This document shows positions 1 through 7,795 of a DNA stretch of 37,826 nucleotides, in pieces. The stretch is from NCBI GenBank assembly GCA_034440235.1, contig JAWXBR010000014.1:1-37826 (forward strand), written 5' to 3'. Made by a program: the position numbers and the translations under genes. Below the pieces are notes generated by a model that worked only from the letters and a program-made list of their open reading frames with translations, had not been told where the DNA came from and ran no database searches. Positions within the stretch are counted from its first letter, which is position 1. Each line of letters starts with the position of its first letter. The stretch comes from JAWXBR01 sp034440235. GTDB lineage: Bacteria; Bacteroidota; Ignavibacteria; Kapaibacteriales; Kapaibacteriaceae.

Positions 1-1
1 C

Positions 2-1378
2 GCGATGGGTATCCTGATTTTTCAAGACCTTGCACTCGTGCCGTTGGTGCTGATTATTTCTATGCTCGATCCGAATGCCACGGTAACACTAGGCAGCATT
101 ATCCTGAAACTAGGATCGTTTGCAATTGGATCGGTGTTACTCGTTTTACTCTTTCGATGGGTATTACCACGAATTGTCGGGCTTGTCGACCGTGCAGGTA
201 CGCCCGAAATACTTTCACTTGGTGCGCTATTCGTGTGTTTTGGATCTGCCTTCGTGACAGCACAGATCGGACTGTCTATGGCGCTTGGCGCATTTCTCGC
301 GGGTGCAATTATTGCAGGTACCGATGAGGGGCATCGTATAGGACGTAGCGTCGAGCCTCTGCGCGATGCGTTAACGAGTGTGTTCTTCGTGAGTGTGGGC
401 CTGCTTCTTAACCTGCATGGTCCGATGTTATGGCTTGCCCTCGCAGGTGCCGTTGGAATTCTTGTGATTAAATCGATTGTCGTAACGTTTACGTTACTTG
501 TTATGCGTATGCCTGTACGAACTGCACTTATTGCTGGACTTATTCTGGCACAGGTAGGGGAGTTATCGTTTGTGTTGGCAGAAATGGGACAAAGCAGTGG
601 AATTCTGTCGACAGTTGGCTTTCAGTCTGTTCTCGTTGTAATTGTTGCAACGATGATTGCCACACCAAGCATGATAGCCGGTGCCCCCTGGCTTGCGAAG
701 CAAGCAGCCCCTGCCCTGGGATTCGTACCTCTACGAGATGCATCGCGACTAGAACAAGAAGCTGCCGATGCAAGAACTGTTCAAGACGAAGACCTCATCG
801 ATGTTGCAATTATCGGGTATGGCGTAGTTGGAAGTAATGTAGCTGATGTTCTGAGAGCAACGAAGATTCCGTACCGTGTTCTCGACTTAAATAGACAGAA
901 CGTTGAACGTGAACGAGAAGCAGGTGAGCCTGTTATTGCTGGTGACGGCACTGATGAACATGATCTTGTGCGTCTCGGCGTGCAGCATGCGAAAGTAGTT
1001 GTTGTTGCCATTAACGATCACACAGCCGTTGTAGACATTGTGCATGCTGTACGGATGATGCGTAGCGATTGCACGTTGATTGTGCGTTCACGTTATGCAA
1101 CGCAAGCAGATCGCTTGGCTGAGGCCGGAGCGGACGTTGTAATTATCGAAGAGTTCGAGTCGTCGATTCAAGTGCTCGTCGAATTACTCACGCGTCTTGG
1201 TGTCGACAAAAAGATCGTCGCAACGCAGGAGGAAATCCTGCGCCGCGATCGATACACGGTCTTCGGAGATGGCGACGAACTCGACACGCCACAAAGCAGA
1301 AACGTAGATGCTCTACCTAGTGGCAACGTTAATGCTCTACCGAGCAACGACGAACGGGATACTAACAAGTCCGCGTGA
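2..1378 (+). CDS. KefB/CPA2-type cation:proton antiporter with RCK domain (5' truncated)
   Basis: The reading frame is already open at base 2 and the first transmembrane helices are missing, so the gene begins upstream of the window. Residues 1-230 (counted from the Met at base 5) are hydrophobic membrane segments and include FQDLALVPL and AQVGELSFVL, typical of monovalent cation:proton antiporter-2 proteins. A cytoplasmic RCK/TrkA-N nucleotide-binding domain follows at about 264-395, with the Rossmann motif GYGVVG at 271-276. By family it exchanges K+ or Na+ for H+ across the inner membrane, gated by NAD(H) or a similar ligand. The last 50 residues are low-complexity with a duplicated NVDALPSG/NVNALPSN motif, and the 3' end overlaps the convergent neighbour by 42 bases. 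Family assignment is firm; the transported ion is unknown. Confidence 0.88.
   Translation, partial: AMGILIFQDLALVPLVLIISMLDPNATVTLGSIILKLGSFAIGSVLLVLLFRWVLPRIVGLVDRAGTPEILSLGALFVCFGSAFVTAQIGLSMALGAFLAGAIIAGTDEGHRIGRSVEPLRDALTSVFFVSVGLLLNLHGPMLWLALAGAVGILVIKSIVVTFTLLVMRMPVRTALIAGLILAQVGELSFVLAEMGQSSGILSTVGFQSVLVVIVATMIATPSMIAGAPWLAKQAAPALGFVPLRDASRLEQEAADARTVQDEDLIDVAIIGYGVVGSNVADVLRATKIPYRVLDLNRQNVEREREAGEPVIAGDGTDEHDLVRLGVQHAKVVVVAINDHTAVVDIVHAVRMMRSDCTLIVRSRYATQADRLAEAGADVVIIEEFESSIQVLVELLTRLGVDKKIVATQEEILRRDRYTVFGDGDELDTPQSRNVDALPSGNVNALPSNDERDTNKSA
1301..1348 (+). repeat. Imperfect 2 x 24-bp tandem duplication at the antiporter 3' end
   Basis: Two adjacent 24-base units (1301-1324 and 1325-1348) match at about 18 of 24 positions and share the core ATGCTCTACC. 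They encode NVDALPSG and NVNALPSN in the antiporter tail. The stop codon of the opposite-strand gene (1337-1339) lies inside the second unit. Confidence 0.55.
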
Positions 1379-2902
1379 CGATTCCATACGTACGAAGTAC
1401 GCACCGTTCGCCAAGTGTGCCACTGAATACGGAATGGAGTGTTGTCCACGTTCGAACGGACTGTTTTTCTTCAGTACATAAACACTCTGTCCCATTGCAT
1501 CAACCACGTCAAGACTAATTCTTTGTGGCTGGCTAAGGTCGAAGGTGATATGTGATTCGTCGAAGGCAGGATTAGGCGAGAACACAAATCGGAAATCCGT
1601 CTTTAGATCACTTTCGACCGAAAGCACCGGATTTGTTTCGAGTTCTATTAACTCGTCACCTGCTTGGTAAGGCAGCCAGTGGAAATAACACAGAATCATC
1701 TCATCTGTTGTCTTCTCTCCCCATCCAACCAGCTTCGGTGGACTGTTTGGATTCAATGAATTGCCTGTTGTGTTATCGTACGTCGCCTCGTAATACAACG
1801 TCGAATTCCGCGGAACGCGTATGAGATGTCTAAACGTGTATCCGCCCTGCCAGTTGAAATCCCAATCGTTCACACCCACAAGTTTAATAGTGTCGCCCTT
1901 TGGCGTTACTGCATATGCACGACACTCACGTCCGAGTAAATGCATGTGAGGCGCAACACCCATAAGGCTTACATCAAGTGGTATCTTATACTTTGCAACA
2001 AAGCGTTTCGACTGATTTGCAGGTATCAGAAACAATTCGCCGTCGAGGTTAAGTGGTCCGAGTGAAAACTCATTGACTACCCGAATCTGCGGATCGTCAT
2101 CAAAGAAAACGTTCACATGTGATTTGTCGGTTGCAGGCAAAAAAGACGGTGCATAGTGCACCTGAATAACCAGGTCTGAGTTTTTTAACAGACGTGCGCC
2201 GATATTGGGTGGAAAAAACCGGGATTGTGCACCAGGCACCCATCCTAAATACGAAGCCGCACTTGTAAAGCCGGGATCGCCAAAGCCAGAATAGCCCGCC
2301 AGTTTATCTTCTTCGTCCTTACGACGTGCTGTGCCAGTTGTGTCGAGGTAATACAGAACATGGTGTACGACGGCAGCATTTCCTGGACGGAATTCAAGAG
2401 CCCTAATGTTCTGGTCTTGAAGCAGGTTTGTTGGCAAAACGAAGTAACGATATACGTCCGTGTTGTTATCGACGACGCTCCACGATTCGCTCATTTCTAA
2501 GACAAGGTCTGGCGTTCCGAGCTGCGAACCAGTTGGAAACGTCGGAGGAGGAGGTGTTTGCGCTGGGTCTCCTTCCGGTGAGCCTCCGTCAACCCAGGCT
2601 GTAATCACTGCCTGCTCTTCAGCCGACAATGAACGATCGCCTAGATAGTCAGCGTGTCCGGGAAGGGGCTTCCAAGGGGGCATATACCGCGACTGTGTAA
2701 CGGCCTTAATGGTATTTGCCCTGATCTTTGCATCGGCATACGTGATAAGATCGAACGGGGCTATCTCGCCCTGCCGATGGCACGGTGTGCATTTTGTGTA
2801 GACGATACGAGCTACGTTGCCAGACCATGTAGGAGTCTGGGCCTGTGTTATGCAGGCAATGGTCGTTAGGATGACGAGGATGACAGAGGTGCGAATCGGC
2901 AT
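1337..2902 (-). CDS. Secreted cytochrome c / PHM-type copper monooxygenase fusion with T9SS sorting domain
   Basis: 521 residues from the ATG at 2902, chosen because it gives a clean signal peptide ending near ITQAQ; the frame is open further upstream but without a plausible start. A small c-type cytochrome domain has CTPCH at 38-42 and a likely axial Met in YMPPW (Met74). After a proline-rich linker (about 108-128) comes a copper type II ascorbate-dependent monooxygenase fold. HH at 180-181 and His249 (QVHY) match the CuH site; His319-x-His321 (PHMH) and Met402 (DEM) match the CuM site. Spacings resemble mammalian PHM (107/108/172/242/244/314). The C-terminus (SPNPAFDES onward) is a type IX sorting module, so the protein is probably cell-surface or released. 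The substrate is unknown. It resembles the protein at 23533-24885. Confidence 0.85.
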   Translation of the reverse strand: MPIRTSVILVILTTIACITQAQTPTWSGNVARIVYTKCTPCHRQGEIAPFDLITYADAKIRANTIKAVTQSRYMPPWKPLPGHADYLGDRSLSAEEQAVITAWVDGGSPEGDPAQTPPPPTFPTGSQLGTPDLVLEMSESWSVVDNNTDVYRYFVLPTNLLQDQNIRALEFRPGNAAVVHHVLYYLDTTGTARRKDEEDKLAGYSGFGDPGFTSAASYLGWVPGAQSRFFPPNIGARLLKNSDLVIQVHYAPSFLPATDKSHVNVFFDDDPQIRVVNEFSLGPLNLDGELFLIPANQSKRFVAKYKIPLDVSLMGVAPHMHLLGRECRAYAVTPKGDTIKLVGVNDWDFNWQGGYTFRHLIRVPRNSTLYYEATYDNTTGNSLNPNSPPKLVGWGEKTTDEMILCYFHWLPYQAGDELIELETNPVLSVESDLKTDFRFVFSPNPAFDESHITFDLSQPQRISLDVVDAMGQSVYVLKKNSPFERGQHSIPYSVAHLANGAYFVRMESSRGLVSIPFVVAR

Positions 2903-2925
2903 GACGTTCCCGTTGAATGAGGGCC

Positions 2926-2933
2926 CTAAGATA
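2926..2933 (-). promoter_or_regulatory. Possible -7 box for the copper/haem fusion gene
   Basis: TATCTTAG on the minus strand differs by one base from the Bacteroidota -7 consensus TAnnTTTG and lies 23 bases before the ATG at 2902, in the 43-base gap between two divergent genes. I see no clear -33 TTG, so this is weak. Confidence 0.25.
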
Positions 2934-2945
2934 CAATCGATCCCT

Positions 2946-3620
2946 ATGAGTTTAATACCTTCGATCTGCGTAGTTGGGGCTGCTGGCCAGATGGGCAATG
3001 GCCTATTGCTGCGCCTTATAGAGAGCACTGAGAGCGGAACCGAAGTATCCATCGTACATGCCGTTGATGTTGACTACGATGGTTTGCGGACACGTTGGAC
3101 CTCCGATAACAATCGTGTCAAGATTCACAAAGCCATCGTTGATGCCGTGCAAGCTTCGGAAGTTGTTATTCTGGCAATTCCATACCATGCAGAACAGCAA
3201 CTCAGCGATGACGTCCGCGCTTCTATGGCTGGCAAGATTGTTGTGAGTATTACTAATCCTCTCACAGCAACACTCGACGATGTGCTTACCCCGCATCATG
3301 AGAGTGCTGCTGAATGTCTTGCGGCAATGCTCCCTGGTGCTCGTGTCGTAAAAGCTCTGAATACAATTAGCGCTTCCGCTCTTACACTGCCCCGAACGAC
3401 ATCGCTGAATTACGACACGTTTGTTGCTTCCGATCATGAAGATGCCGCCTTAGTAGTTGAGAACATCATTCGTGCTCTCGGATACCGTCCGTGGTACGTT
3501 GGCACACTCAAGCTCAGCCGTACGCTCGAACGTATGACAGCACTCCTGATCGGTATTTCGCAACGATATGCATTGAATGGTCCGTTGGGTTGGAATGTGC
3601 AAGGAGTGCAACCAGATTAG
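2946..3620 (+). CDS. NADPH-dependent F420 reductase-like oxidoreductase
   Basis: 224 residues from the ATG at 2946. Earlier in-frame Met codons fall inside the divergent gene and lack family similarity. The N-terminus ICVVGAAGQMGNG is a Rossmann dinucleotide loop. VVKALNTISA near residue 137 and the C-terminal block VASDHEDAALVVENIIRALGY match the F420-dependent NADP reductase family (NpdG-like; related to eukaryotic STEAP reductases). Family members move hydride between NADP(H) and a deazaflavin or other electron carrier in the cytoplasm. No F420 biosynthesis gene is in the window, so the real acceptor may differ. It is divergent from the copper/haem fusion with only 43 bases between start codons, which would allow shared regulation but does not prove a link. 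Confidence 0.72.
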   Translation: MSLIPSICVVGAAGQMGNGLLLRLIESTESGTEVSIVHAVDVDYDGLRTRWTSDNNRVKIHKAIVDAVQASEVVILAIPYHAEQQLSDDVRASMAGKIVVSITNPLTATLDDVLTPHHESAAECLAAMLPGARVVKALNTISASALTLPRTTSLNYDTFVASDHEDAALVVENIIRALGYRPWYVGTLKLSRTLERMTALLIGISQRYALNGPLGWNVQGVQPD

Positions 3621-3666
3621 GATGTCAGCGTAGTCGGGCCACTTTTATTTACAACAATCGAGTACA

Positions 3667-6153
3667 ATGCTTCTATTATTGCGTTCCATTGCTCTTGCCG
3701 CTCTCGCTATTGTACTAGTTCAGCTACCACTGTATGCACAACCGTCGAGAGTTGTGTCGGGCATGGTAGTAGACTCATCAAATGGAGAACCCATCGTAGG
3801 GGCTTCGATTCATGTTCGCGACACGCGGCGCGGCACGTACACTCGAAGTGGAGGTCGGTTCCGACTTCCTATTGAAGACTCGCACAAGGTGTTAACCGTA
3901 CGCAGCATCGGTTTTTCTGAACGTACTATTTCGGTTCCAGAGAAAACAGACAACCTTCGGATTGCACTACAGCAGTCGGATACGAAGGCATCGACCGTTA
4001 CTGTTGTCGCTGACATTACTCCAGATCAACTCATTAGGCTTGCTATTGCCCGCAAAGAGGAAAACGCGAAACGTATTAAGACGGTGATCAGCACGCTGTA
4101 TAGCAAAATGCGTGTTGATATGGGAGGCTCGCTGATGGATGGAGAAGAAGGCGCAAAAAACATGATTACAGAAACATTCTCCAAGGTGTACGAAAGACGC
4201 CAGCCCGATCCCGTTAAGGAAGTCGTCATCCTGCAGCGACGTCAGACGAAAAACATCCTTCCGACAGAAAATCTTGCTGTCTTCGATGAGTTTTTCGATT
4301 TCACACGAGACGAGATTACGCTGATTAAGACCAGACTCATTACGCCGCTTGGCCGCGATGCGCTAGACGAATACGAATACACCATTACGAGTAAAAAACT
4401 ACTGGGTAATAAATATATTTATGAATTAGCGTTTGAGCCCAAATCGCGAATATTTCCTGGATTCGAAGGTACGTTAAGCATCGTAGAAGGTACGTTTCAG
4501 TTGATTGCAGCTGCATTTGCTCCGACAGATGAAACTGCGATTCCTTTTTTGAACGGACTAAAATTTGAGCAGCGCTACGAGCGATACGACGATAGTATTT
4601 GGGTGCCAGCGTTCCAGCTTGCAACGGCTGGAGCAAGTGTTGCGCTCATTAAGGGTCTTGCGGAAATTGACGTACGGTTTTCAATGCAGACGTATGCTAC
4701 AGACGTACAAGTAAACGTGCCTCTTCCCGATTCTGTCGGGAAGGCCCCTTCACAGACTACTACATCGGGGTCGATGGAAGTAACATCAAGCTCTGTGAGC
4801 ATGAGCGTAGGACAGGGCGGGAAACGTATTACAGTGTTACCGGATGCGGACTCTACTAAATCTGAATTCTGGGAAGCACATGCGTTTGCCGAACCGACAG
4901 AAGAAGAACGAGAAATTTATAGGCGAATTGATAGTATAGGTCCGCGAAAAGACAGCAGTGGTCTGGGCCCTGATTCTTTAGGTCGGGCAATCGGCTCTGC
5001 ACCCAAGGTCGGGTTGATTAATCTACCAAGCATAGGTGGTGTCGGGCTTGGTCTTTCGCCTGTTCTAGATCGTTCTACGATAACGGGCTTGATGTACGGA
5101 GGCGAGCTCATTGCAGCGACTTCTTACGCCAATCTGAAAGTAATGGGTTCGGCGAATGGCAAAGGTGTTCTTGCAGGCAGTGTGGGGTTGACTGCGAACA
5201 TCATTCGCGATAGTTCGGTTAGGCTTGATGCCACGACCAAGGTTTTCTCGATAGTGACTACCCTTCAGGGTACTCGATCGATTGCAAGTCGATTTGAGTC
5301 GTTCGATTTTACAGACATTCTCTTCGCTGAAAATCTCGACTACTTTAGACGAGACGGATTCGACGTTGGAGCTAAGCTAACGGTAGGGCGCTTCAACTTA
5401 AGTGCATTGTATGCGGATGCGCGGCATATCAACATGCCTGTTGTAACCGAGATCAATAGGACGCCTGTTACGGCTGATGCTGGTGCTTATCGTACTGCAC
5501 ATGGTTCTGTCAACATCGGACAGCCCACGTTGGTTGATAATCTACTTGGCACATCATGGCCTGTATTCGGTGCAGTCAATGCGCTATACGGCCAGGAGAC
5601 AATTACAGCGCATACATTTTCGAATATCGAGGTTCACCTTGGAACTGTTGTGCCCACCTTCGCAACTGGTTATAATCCTATGGAGCTTTCGCTTGATGTA
5701 AAAGGGGGTCTTGCTACGAATGCGATGCCGCGTCAGTACCAGTTCAACGCTCTTCGTCGTTTTGTTGTCTTCGGATCGAGAACAGACCTTGCGACGGTTC
5801 CAAGAAATGCCTATGGCGGAACCGAATACATTTCAGGTCATGCAGAGCACAACTTCACAGACATTTGGTGGCGTGCAATAGGTCTTCCTGTGTACAACGG
5901 TAGAGGTATAGATCTCATTGGAAAATTCAGTGCGATGAACATGGTGCAACGCGGACAAGCAGTTGAATCTGGACGTATCTATGATTCAACCAATGGTTGG
6001 TATACCGAAGCTGGCTTCGCTGTAAGCAGAATTCCAACGTTCATTAGCGATCTACTTTTTTTACGCTTTGATGCACTTTGGCCAGTAGGACCAATTGCAG
6101 CACCTCGCGGTTCGTTTGGGTGGTCGATTACCCTGTCCAGCCCCATTCTTTAG
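3667..6153 (+). CDS. DUF5686-type outer-membrane protein with carboxypeptidase-regulatory domain
   Basis: 828 residues. A signal peptide (MLLLLRSIALAALAIVLVQ, cleavage near LYAQ) is followed at about 27-110 by a CarboxypepD_reg-like beta-sandwich (VVSGMVVDSSNGEPIVGASI). Next is the helical TPDQLIRLAIARKEENAKR segment typical of DUF5686, then a long region rich in alternating beta strands consistent with an outer-membrane barrel, ending in ITLSSPIL. These Bacteroidota proteins resemble TonB-dependent receptors without a classical plug; their function is not established. The gene stands alone between the F420-type reductase and prfB. I see no Shine-Dalgarno sequence. Confidence is good for the architecture and low for the role. 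Confidence 0.78.
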   Translation: MLLLLRSIALAALAIVLVQLPLYAQPSRVVSGMVVDSSNGEPIVGASIHVRDTRRGTYTRSGGRFRLPIEDSHKVLTVRSIGFSERTISVPEKTDNLRIALQQSDTKASTVTVVADITPDQLIRLAIARKEENAKRIKTVISTLYSKMRVDMGGSLMDGEEGAKNMITETFSKVYERRQPDPVKEVVILQRRQTKNILPTENLAVFDEFFDFTRDEITLIKTRLITPLGRDALDEYEYTITSKKLLGNKYIYELAFEPKSRIFPGFEGTLSIVEGTFQLIAAAFAPTDETAIPFLNGLKFEQRYERYDDSIWVPAFQLATAGASVALIKGLAEIDVRFSMQTYATDVQVNVPLPDSVGKAPSQTTTSGSMEVTSSSVSMSVGQGGKRITVLPDADSTKSEFWEAHAFAEPTEEEREIYRRIDSIGPRKDSSGLGPDSLGRAIGSAPKVGLINLPSIGGVGLGLSPVLDRSTITGLMYGGELIAATSYANLKVMGSANGKGVLAGSVGLTANIIRDSSVRLDATTKVFSIVTTLQGTRSIASRFESFDFTDILFAENLDYFRRDGFDVGAKLTVGRFNLSALYADARHINMPVVTEINRTPVTADAGAYRTAHGSVNIGQPTLVDNLLGTSWPVFGAVNALYGQETITAHTFSNIEVHLGTVVPTFATGYNPMELSLDVKGGLATNAMPRQYQFNALRRFVVFGSRTDLATVPRNAYGGTEYISGHAEHNFTDIWWRAIGLPVYNGRGIDLIGKFSAMNMVQRGQAVESGRIYDSTNGWYTEAGFAVSRIPTFISDLLFLRFDALWPVGPIAAPRGSFGWSITLSSPIL

Positions 6154-6171
6154 ATGGGGAGATGGGCAGTT

Positions 6172-6227
6172 ACGCATTTTGCGTAACGCATTTTGCGCAA
6201 CGCATTTTGCGCAACGCATTTTGTGCA
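6172..6227 (+). repeat. Four tandem 14-bp repeats upstream of prfB
   Basis: Units at 6172-6185, 6186-6199, 6200-6213 and 6214-6227 read ACGCATTTTGCGYA, with the last one carrying TGTG in place of TGCG. They fill most of the gap between the DUF5686 gene and prfB, and each unit supplies a TTTTG that could act as a -33 element. Confidence 0.85.
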
Positions 6228-6238
6228 TAGTATCTTTG
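6207..6238 (+). promoter_or_regulatory. prfB promoter (TTG-N21-TATCTTTG)
   Basis: TATCTTTG at 6231-6238 fits the Bacteroidota -7 box TAnnTTTG exactly. A TTG at 6207-6209, inside the third 14-bp repeat, lies 21 bases upstream. The box ends only 4 bases before the prfB ATG, so transcription could start at or next to the start codon. Confidence 0.55.
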
Positions 6239-6242
6239 TGCC

Positions 6243-7343
6243 ATGTTTGACCCCCAACAACAACAGCTTAGTGAACTCCGTGAACGTGTAGATCAACTTC
6301 GGAGGTTCCTTGACATCGATCGCAAGCGCGACGAAATAGCAGAGCGCGAAATGCTCTCCCAAGCTCCGGGCTTCTGGGATAATCAGCAGTCAGCACAGAA
6401 AACGATGCAGGAGATTGCCGACCGTAAAGACTGGATTGGCACCTGGGAAGGCGCAGTGCGTTCCGTTGAAGATGTGCAGGCTCTTATCGACCTAGCGTCT
6501 GAAGTAGCCGACGAGACGATGGAAGCCGACATCATCCAGGAACTCGCGCGCTGCAAGAAGAGCGTTGATGACCTCGAGCTTCGCAAGATTCTTTCAGGTG
6601 TTGATGACGATCGCAATTGTATTCTGACGATCAACGCAGGCGCGGGCGGCACAGAAGCTCAAGACTGGGCAGAGATGCTCATGCGCATGTACACACGGTG
6701 GGCAGAGAAGAACAACTATCAGGTCTTTCTCGCAGACGAGCAGGAAGGCGATCAAGCGGGTATCAAGAGTGGTACGCTTGAGATACGTGGACGTTTTGCG
6801 TATGGCTTTTTAAAGGCCGAAAACGGCGTTCATCGGCTCGTAAGAATTAGTCCGTACGACTCAAACGCTCGACGTCACACATCCTTTGCTTCGGTGTTTG
6901 TGTATCCCGAAGTCGAAGACGATGTCGAAATCGTTGTTAATCCGGCAGATGTCGAGATGGACACGTTTCGATCGGGTGGTAAGGGTGGACAGAATGTAAA
7001 CAAAGTTGAGACTGCAGTGCGATTGCGTCACGTCCCCAGTGGCATTGTGGTTGCATGTCAGCAAGAACGTTCACAGTTGCTCAATCGCGAGCGTGCTATG
7101 AAAATGCTCAAGAGTAGACTCTATCAGAAACGACGCGAAGAGGAAGACGCAGCGAAAGCTGTTATTGAAGGCACGAAGAAAAGAATTGAATGGGGCTCAC
7201 AGATTCGCAGTTATGTATTCCAGCCGTACACGATGGTGAACGATCATCGTACAGAGACAAAGATTACAGACGTGCAGTCGGTGATGAACGGCGACCTCGA
7301 TGAACTGATCAAGGCATATTTACTTCTCGAAGATGCAGGATAA
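6243..7343 (+). CDS. prfB: Peptide chain release factor 2 (RF2)
   Basis: 366 residues, full length for RF2 (365 in E. coli). RF2 terminates translation at UGA and UAA codons. The peptidyl-tRNA hydrolysis motif GGQ is at 248-250 within RSGGKGGQNVNKVETAVR. The stop-codon recognition tripeptide, usually SPF in RF2, reads SPY at 203-205 (RISPYDSNARRHTSF). Unlike many bacterial prfB genes, the whole protein is in one frame: the usual CTT TGA C frameshift site is CTT GAC here, at codons 23-24. acpS follows after 40 bases and purK 34 bases after that, so the three may be co-transcribed. Identification is very secure. Confidence 0.97.
   Translation: MFDPQQQQLSELRERVDQLRRFLDIDRKRDEIAEREMLSQAPGFWDNQQSAQKTMQEIADRKDWIGTWEGAVRSVEDVQALIDLASEVADETMEADIIQELARCKKSVDDLELRKILSGVDDDRNCILTINAGAGGTEAQDWAEMLMRMYTRWAEKNNYQVFLADEQEGDQAGIKSGTLEIRGRFAYGFLKAENGVHRLVRISPYDSNARRHTSFASVFVYPEVEDDVEIVVNPADVEMDTFRSGGKGGQNVNKVETAVRLRHVPSGIVVACQQERSQLLNRERAMKMLKSRLYQKRREEEDAAKAVIEGTKKRIEWGSQIRSYVFQPYTMVNDHRTETKITDVQSVMNGDLDELIKAYLLLEDAG
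6300..6314 (+). other. Vestigial prfB programmed-frameshift site
   Basis: CGGAGG TTC CTT GAC: a Shine-Dalgarno-like hexamer, one codon, then CTT and GAC. This has the spacing of the E. coli autoregulatory site (AGGGGG TAT CTT TGA C) but lacks the extra T that creates the in-frame stop, so no +1 shift is needed. Confidence 0.7.
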
Positions 7344-7383
7344 CGTCAATGGCTGTAATCATGCGTGTTGCGAGTTCTAGCCA

Positions 7384-7761
7384 ATGAGTGCCATTCTGGG
7401 TATAGGCACTGATATCGCTGATGTCGAACGCATTAAGCGATCATTCGATCAATACGGCGAGAGGTTTGCTCGTAGAGTGTTCACCGAGGTGGAACGCGAA
7501 TACTGCGAACACTTTGGCGAAACGAAGTATCTGCACTACGCTGCACGCTTCGCTGCCAAAGAAGCATTCAGTAAAGCAATCGGCACTGGAATGCGTGACG
7601 GTATGGCATTTCAGCTCGTTGGTGTTCGTAACGACCCCTCGGGTCAGCCACATATCGTTCTCGCTGGCTTGATGCTCGAACGCCATAGTTCGCATACCGT
7701 TCACGTAACGCTTTCGCATACTGCAACACTTGCCATTGCAGTTGTTGTACTTGAGCGTTGA
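7384..7761 (+). CDS. acpS: Holo-[acyl-carrier-protein] synthase
   Basis: 125 residues, normal for AcpS. The enzyme moves the 4'-phosphopantetheine arm of coenzyme A onto the serine of apo-acyl carrier protein, activating fatty-acid synthesis in the cytoplasm. ILGIGTDIADVERI at the N-terminus contains the metal-binding Asp10, and RFAAKEAFSKAIGTG at 55-69 contains the second metal ligand Glu60; both are family signatures. The C-terminal VHVTLSHTATLAIAVVVLE is the usual final strand region. It lies 40 bases after prfB and 34 bases before purK on the same strand, consistent with a housekeeping operon. No Shine-Dalgarno sequence is evident. Confidence 0.95.
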   Translation: MSAILGIGTDIADVERIKRSFDQYGERFARRVFTEVEREYCEHFGETKYLHYAARFAAKEAFSKAIGTGMRDGMAFQLVGVRNDPSGQPHIVLAGLMLERHSSHTVHVTLSHTATLAIAVVVLER

Positions 7762-7795
7762 GACACACTACATTTCCTGACACTTAAAAGTACTG

